From Odontesthes bonariensis (taxonomy: Eukaryota; Chordata; Actinopteri; Atheriniformes; Atherinopsidae): DNA of 64,000 nucleotides. The first letter of the stretch is position 1. Every line of letters starts with the position of its first letter. Under the pieces are notes generated by a model. That model was not told where the DNA came from, made no database searches, and worked only from the letters and a program-made list of their open reading frames with translations. The translations under genes were made by a program, and so were the position numbers. The stretch lies in assembly GCF_027942865.1 (NCBI RefSeq), contig NC_134507.1, positions 40,024,797 through 40,088,796 of the forward strand, written 5' to 3'. Positions 63,087-64,000 of this stretch are shown here, piece by piece.

Positions 63087-63221
63087 TTAACTAAACTATT
63101 ACATTTATTTATGAAATATTGCTTGAGATGTCTTCAATCTCAATGGTCCAGGTTGTATTGACTACATATTTTGTTCATATAAAAATGTGTGTGTGTAACA
63201 TGCTGGGAGTATCCATTGCTG

Positions 63222-63370
63222 CTGTAATAAAAAAAAAAAAAAATCTACCTATCACTCGCTGCCACTGGAAAAAAAAAAAAATAAATAAATAAAATAAATT
63301 CTCTACCTACCCATGACATCAACTGACAACTAACAGGAACCAAACTTTTTTTTTTTTTTTTTTTTTTTAG
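63222..63370. repeat. Poly-A and poly-T tracts
   Basis: A runs at about 63229-63243 and 63269-63280, AAAT repeats to about 63300, and a T run at 63345-63369. Confidence 0.9.
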
Positions 63371-63425
63371 GCCCTATGTGCAAAAAAGAAAACATGAGGG
63401 AGGGGTTCCCCGCCGCTGCTCTCTA

Positions 63426-64000
63426 AAGCCCTATTCGGATGGGACTAGTTCAATGGGGGGACGTATGGTAATGTTGGTTAACCAGACGCCGCCAGGGAGA
63501 AGAAATTACCAATTCGGACGGGACAAGAAATCCCAGTAATATTCATCTAACATGGGAGGAGTTGTTGGTTACGCACAACCGTCACATCCTGGATGCTATG
63601 CACGTCTTCATTTCACTTCCGTAAACAACCATCTGTAAACAGACATGGCGCCGACCAGGTCGAAACAAGCCAAAGTCTGAAATTGGACGTGCGTGCTTGC
63701 AAGCAGCGCTTCATCCAGAACCTCCATGTTTGCAAACAGACACACCTAATTGTTTCTCTCTTTAAAAGGATGTGACGACATATTCCGTACTTATTACCGA
63801 AGGTCGCATTCGCACGGGATTAGTATTACCTATGGTAGATACTCCGGACCGTTTCACAGGAGGTAGAATTCTCGGCAAAGTTTACCGACATACTCCGCTA
63901 TCTTTACTGACATGGCCCGTTCGGACGGGACTAGATTTCCCGGTTATTATTACTTTACCCCAGGTCCCCCCATTAAACTAGTCCCGTCCGAATAGGGCTT
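63426..64000. mobile_element. MITE ending at the window edge
   Basis: The left end AAGCCCTATTCGGATGGGAC and the last bases of the window (GTCCCGTCCGAATAGGGCTT) are inverse, and the match extends about 45 bp (with TTAATGGGGGGAC). Internal copies of TTCGGACGGGACTAG-like blocks occur at about 63512 and 63931. The target duplication cannot be checked because the right end is the window limit. Confidence 0.82.

Noticed and set aside
1-64000. CRISPR arrays, operons, riboswitches
   Set aside because: The sequence is vertebrate nuclear DNA; tandem repeats found are micro- or minisatellites without spacer structure.

Overview
The window looks like teleost fish nuclear DNA. It is intron-rich, with vertebrate-type 5S, U2 and U5 RNA genes, and is packed with fish transposon families (hAT, PIF/Harbinger, Tc1, L2-, Rex1-, RTE- and Tx1-type LINEs, Ginger-like and ISL2EU-like pieces). 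Nothing looks bacterial and no CRISPR array is seen. All assignments come from reading the sequence; no database search was run.

Layout. 1-312 is a Helitron Rep/helicase fragment. 882-3605 is a nested stack: an L2-type LINE 3' end split by a Harbinger-like element that itself took an L2 and an RTE insertion. 4081-5900 and 11629-13575 are two related solo LTRs in opposite orientation. The first sits inside an exon-like block of an unidentified, decayed minus-strand gene (exons near 4.0, 5.9, 7.0 and 7.3 kb). 8447-14484 is a Ginger-like DNA transposon: 55-bp inverted termini, a 5-bp flanking duplication and an intron-split DD35E integrase-type transposase.

15.0-28.8 kb is a rearranged small-RNA cluster with 5S, U5 and U2 genes and spacers. 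The U2 gene at 16278 is split by a 5.35-kb Tx1-clade (Keno-like) LINE flanked by an identical 115-bp duplication of U2. A second LINE copy lies inverted at 23154-27869 and is joined directly to the first 26 nt of another U2 gene. In both copies the LINE is preceded by U2 nt 1-26, which suggests that a U2-initiated transcript was the mobile form. This is the most interesting object in the window.

29.35-31.85 kb is a Harbinger-like element with a HARBI1-type nuclease remnant and two LINE insertions. 32.1-41.0 kb holds the best host genes: two small secreted-protein genes (32110-35118 and 39884-41000) that share exon lengths and intron phases, one with a Gly/Ser/Tyr repeat and a GC-AG intron. 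Between them lie a hAT, a THAP exon, a RecQ-like helicase exon and Tc1 debris.

42.1-54.1 kb is mainly transposon: a 5S fragment with cluster spacer, an L2 end, a broken Gypsy fossil split by a hAT with perfect 8-bp duplications, Rex1-like LINEs, and an ISL2EU-like pair (DDE remnant and an SWIM/YqaJ-family exon). 54.1-60.2 kb has a conserved unidentified broken gene, an L2 LINE and a possible host exon coding Asn-Gln-Glu-Leu repeats. 60.2-64.0 kb holds an unclassified element end, a hAT and three MITEs, one nested and one running to the window edge.
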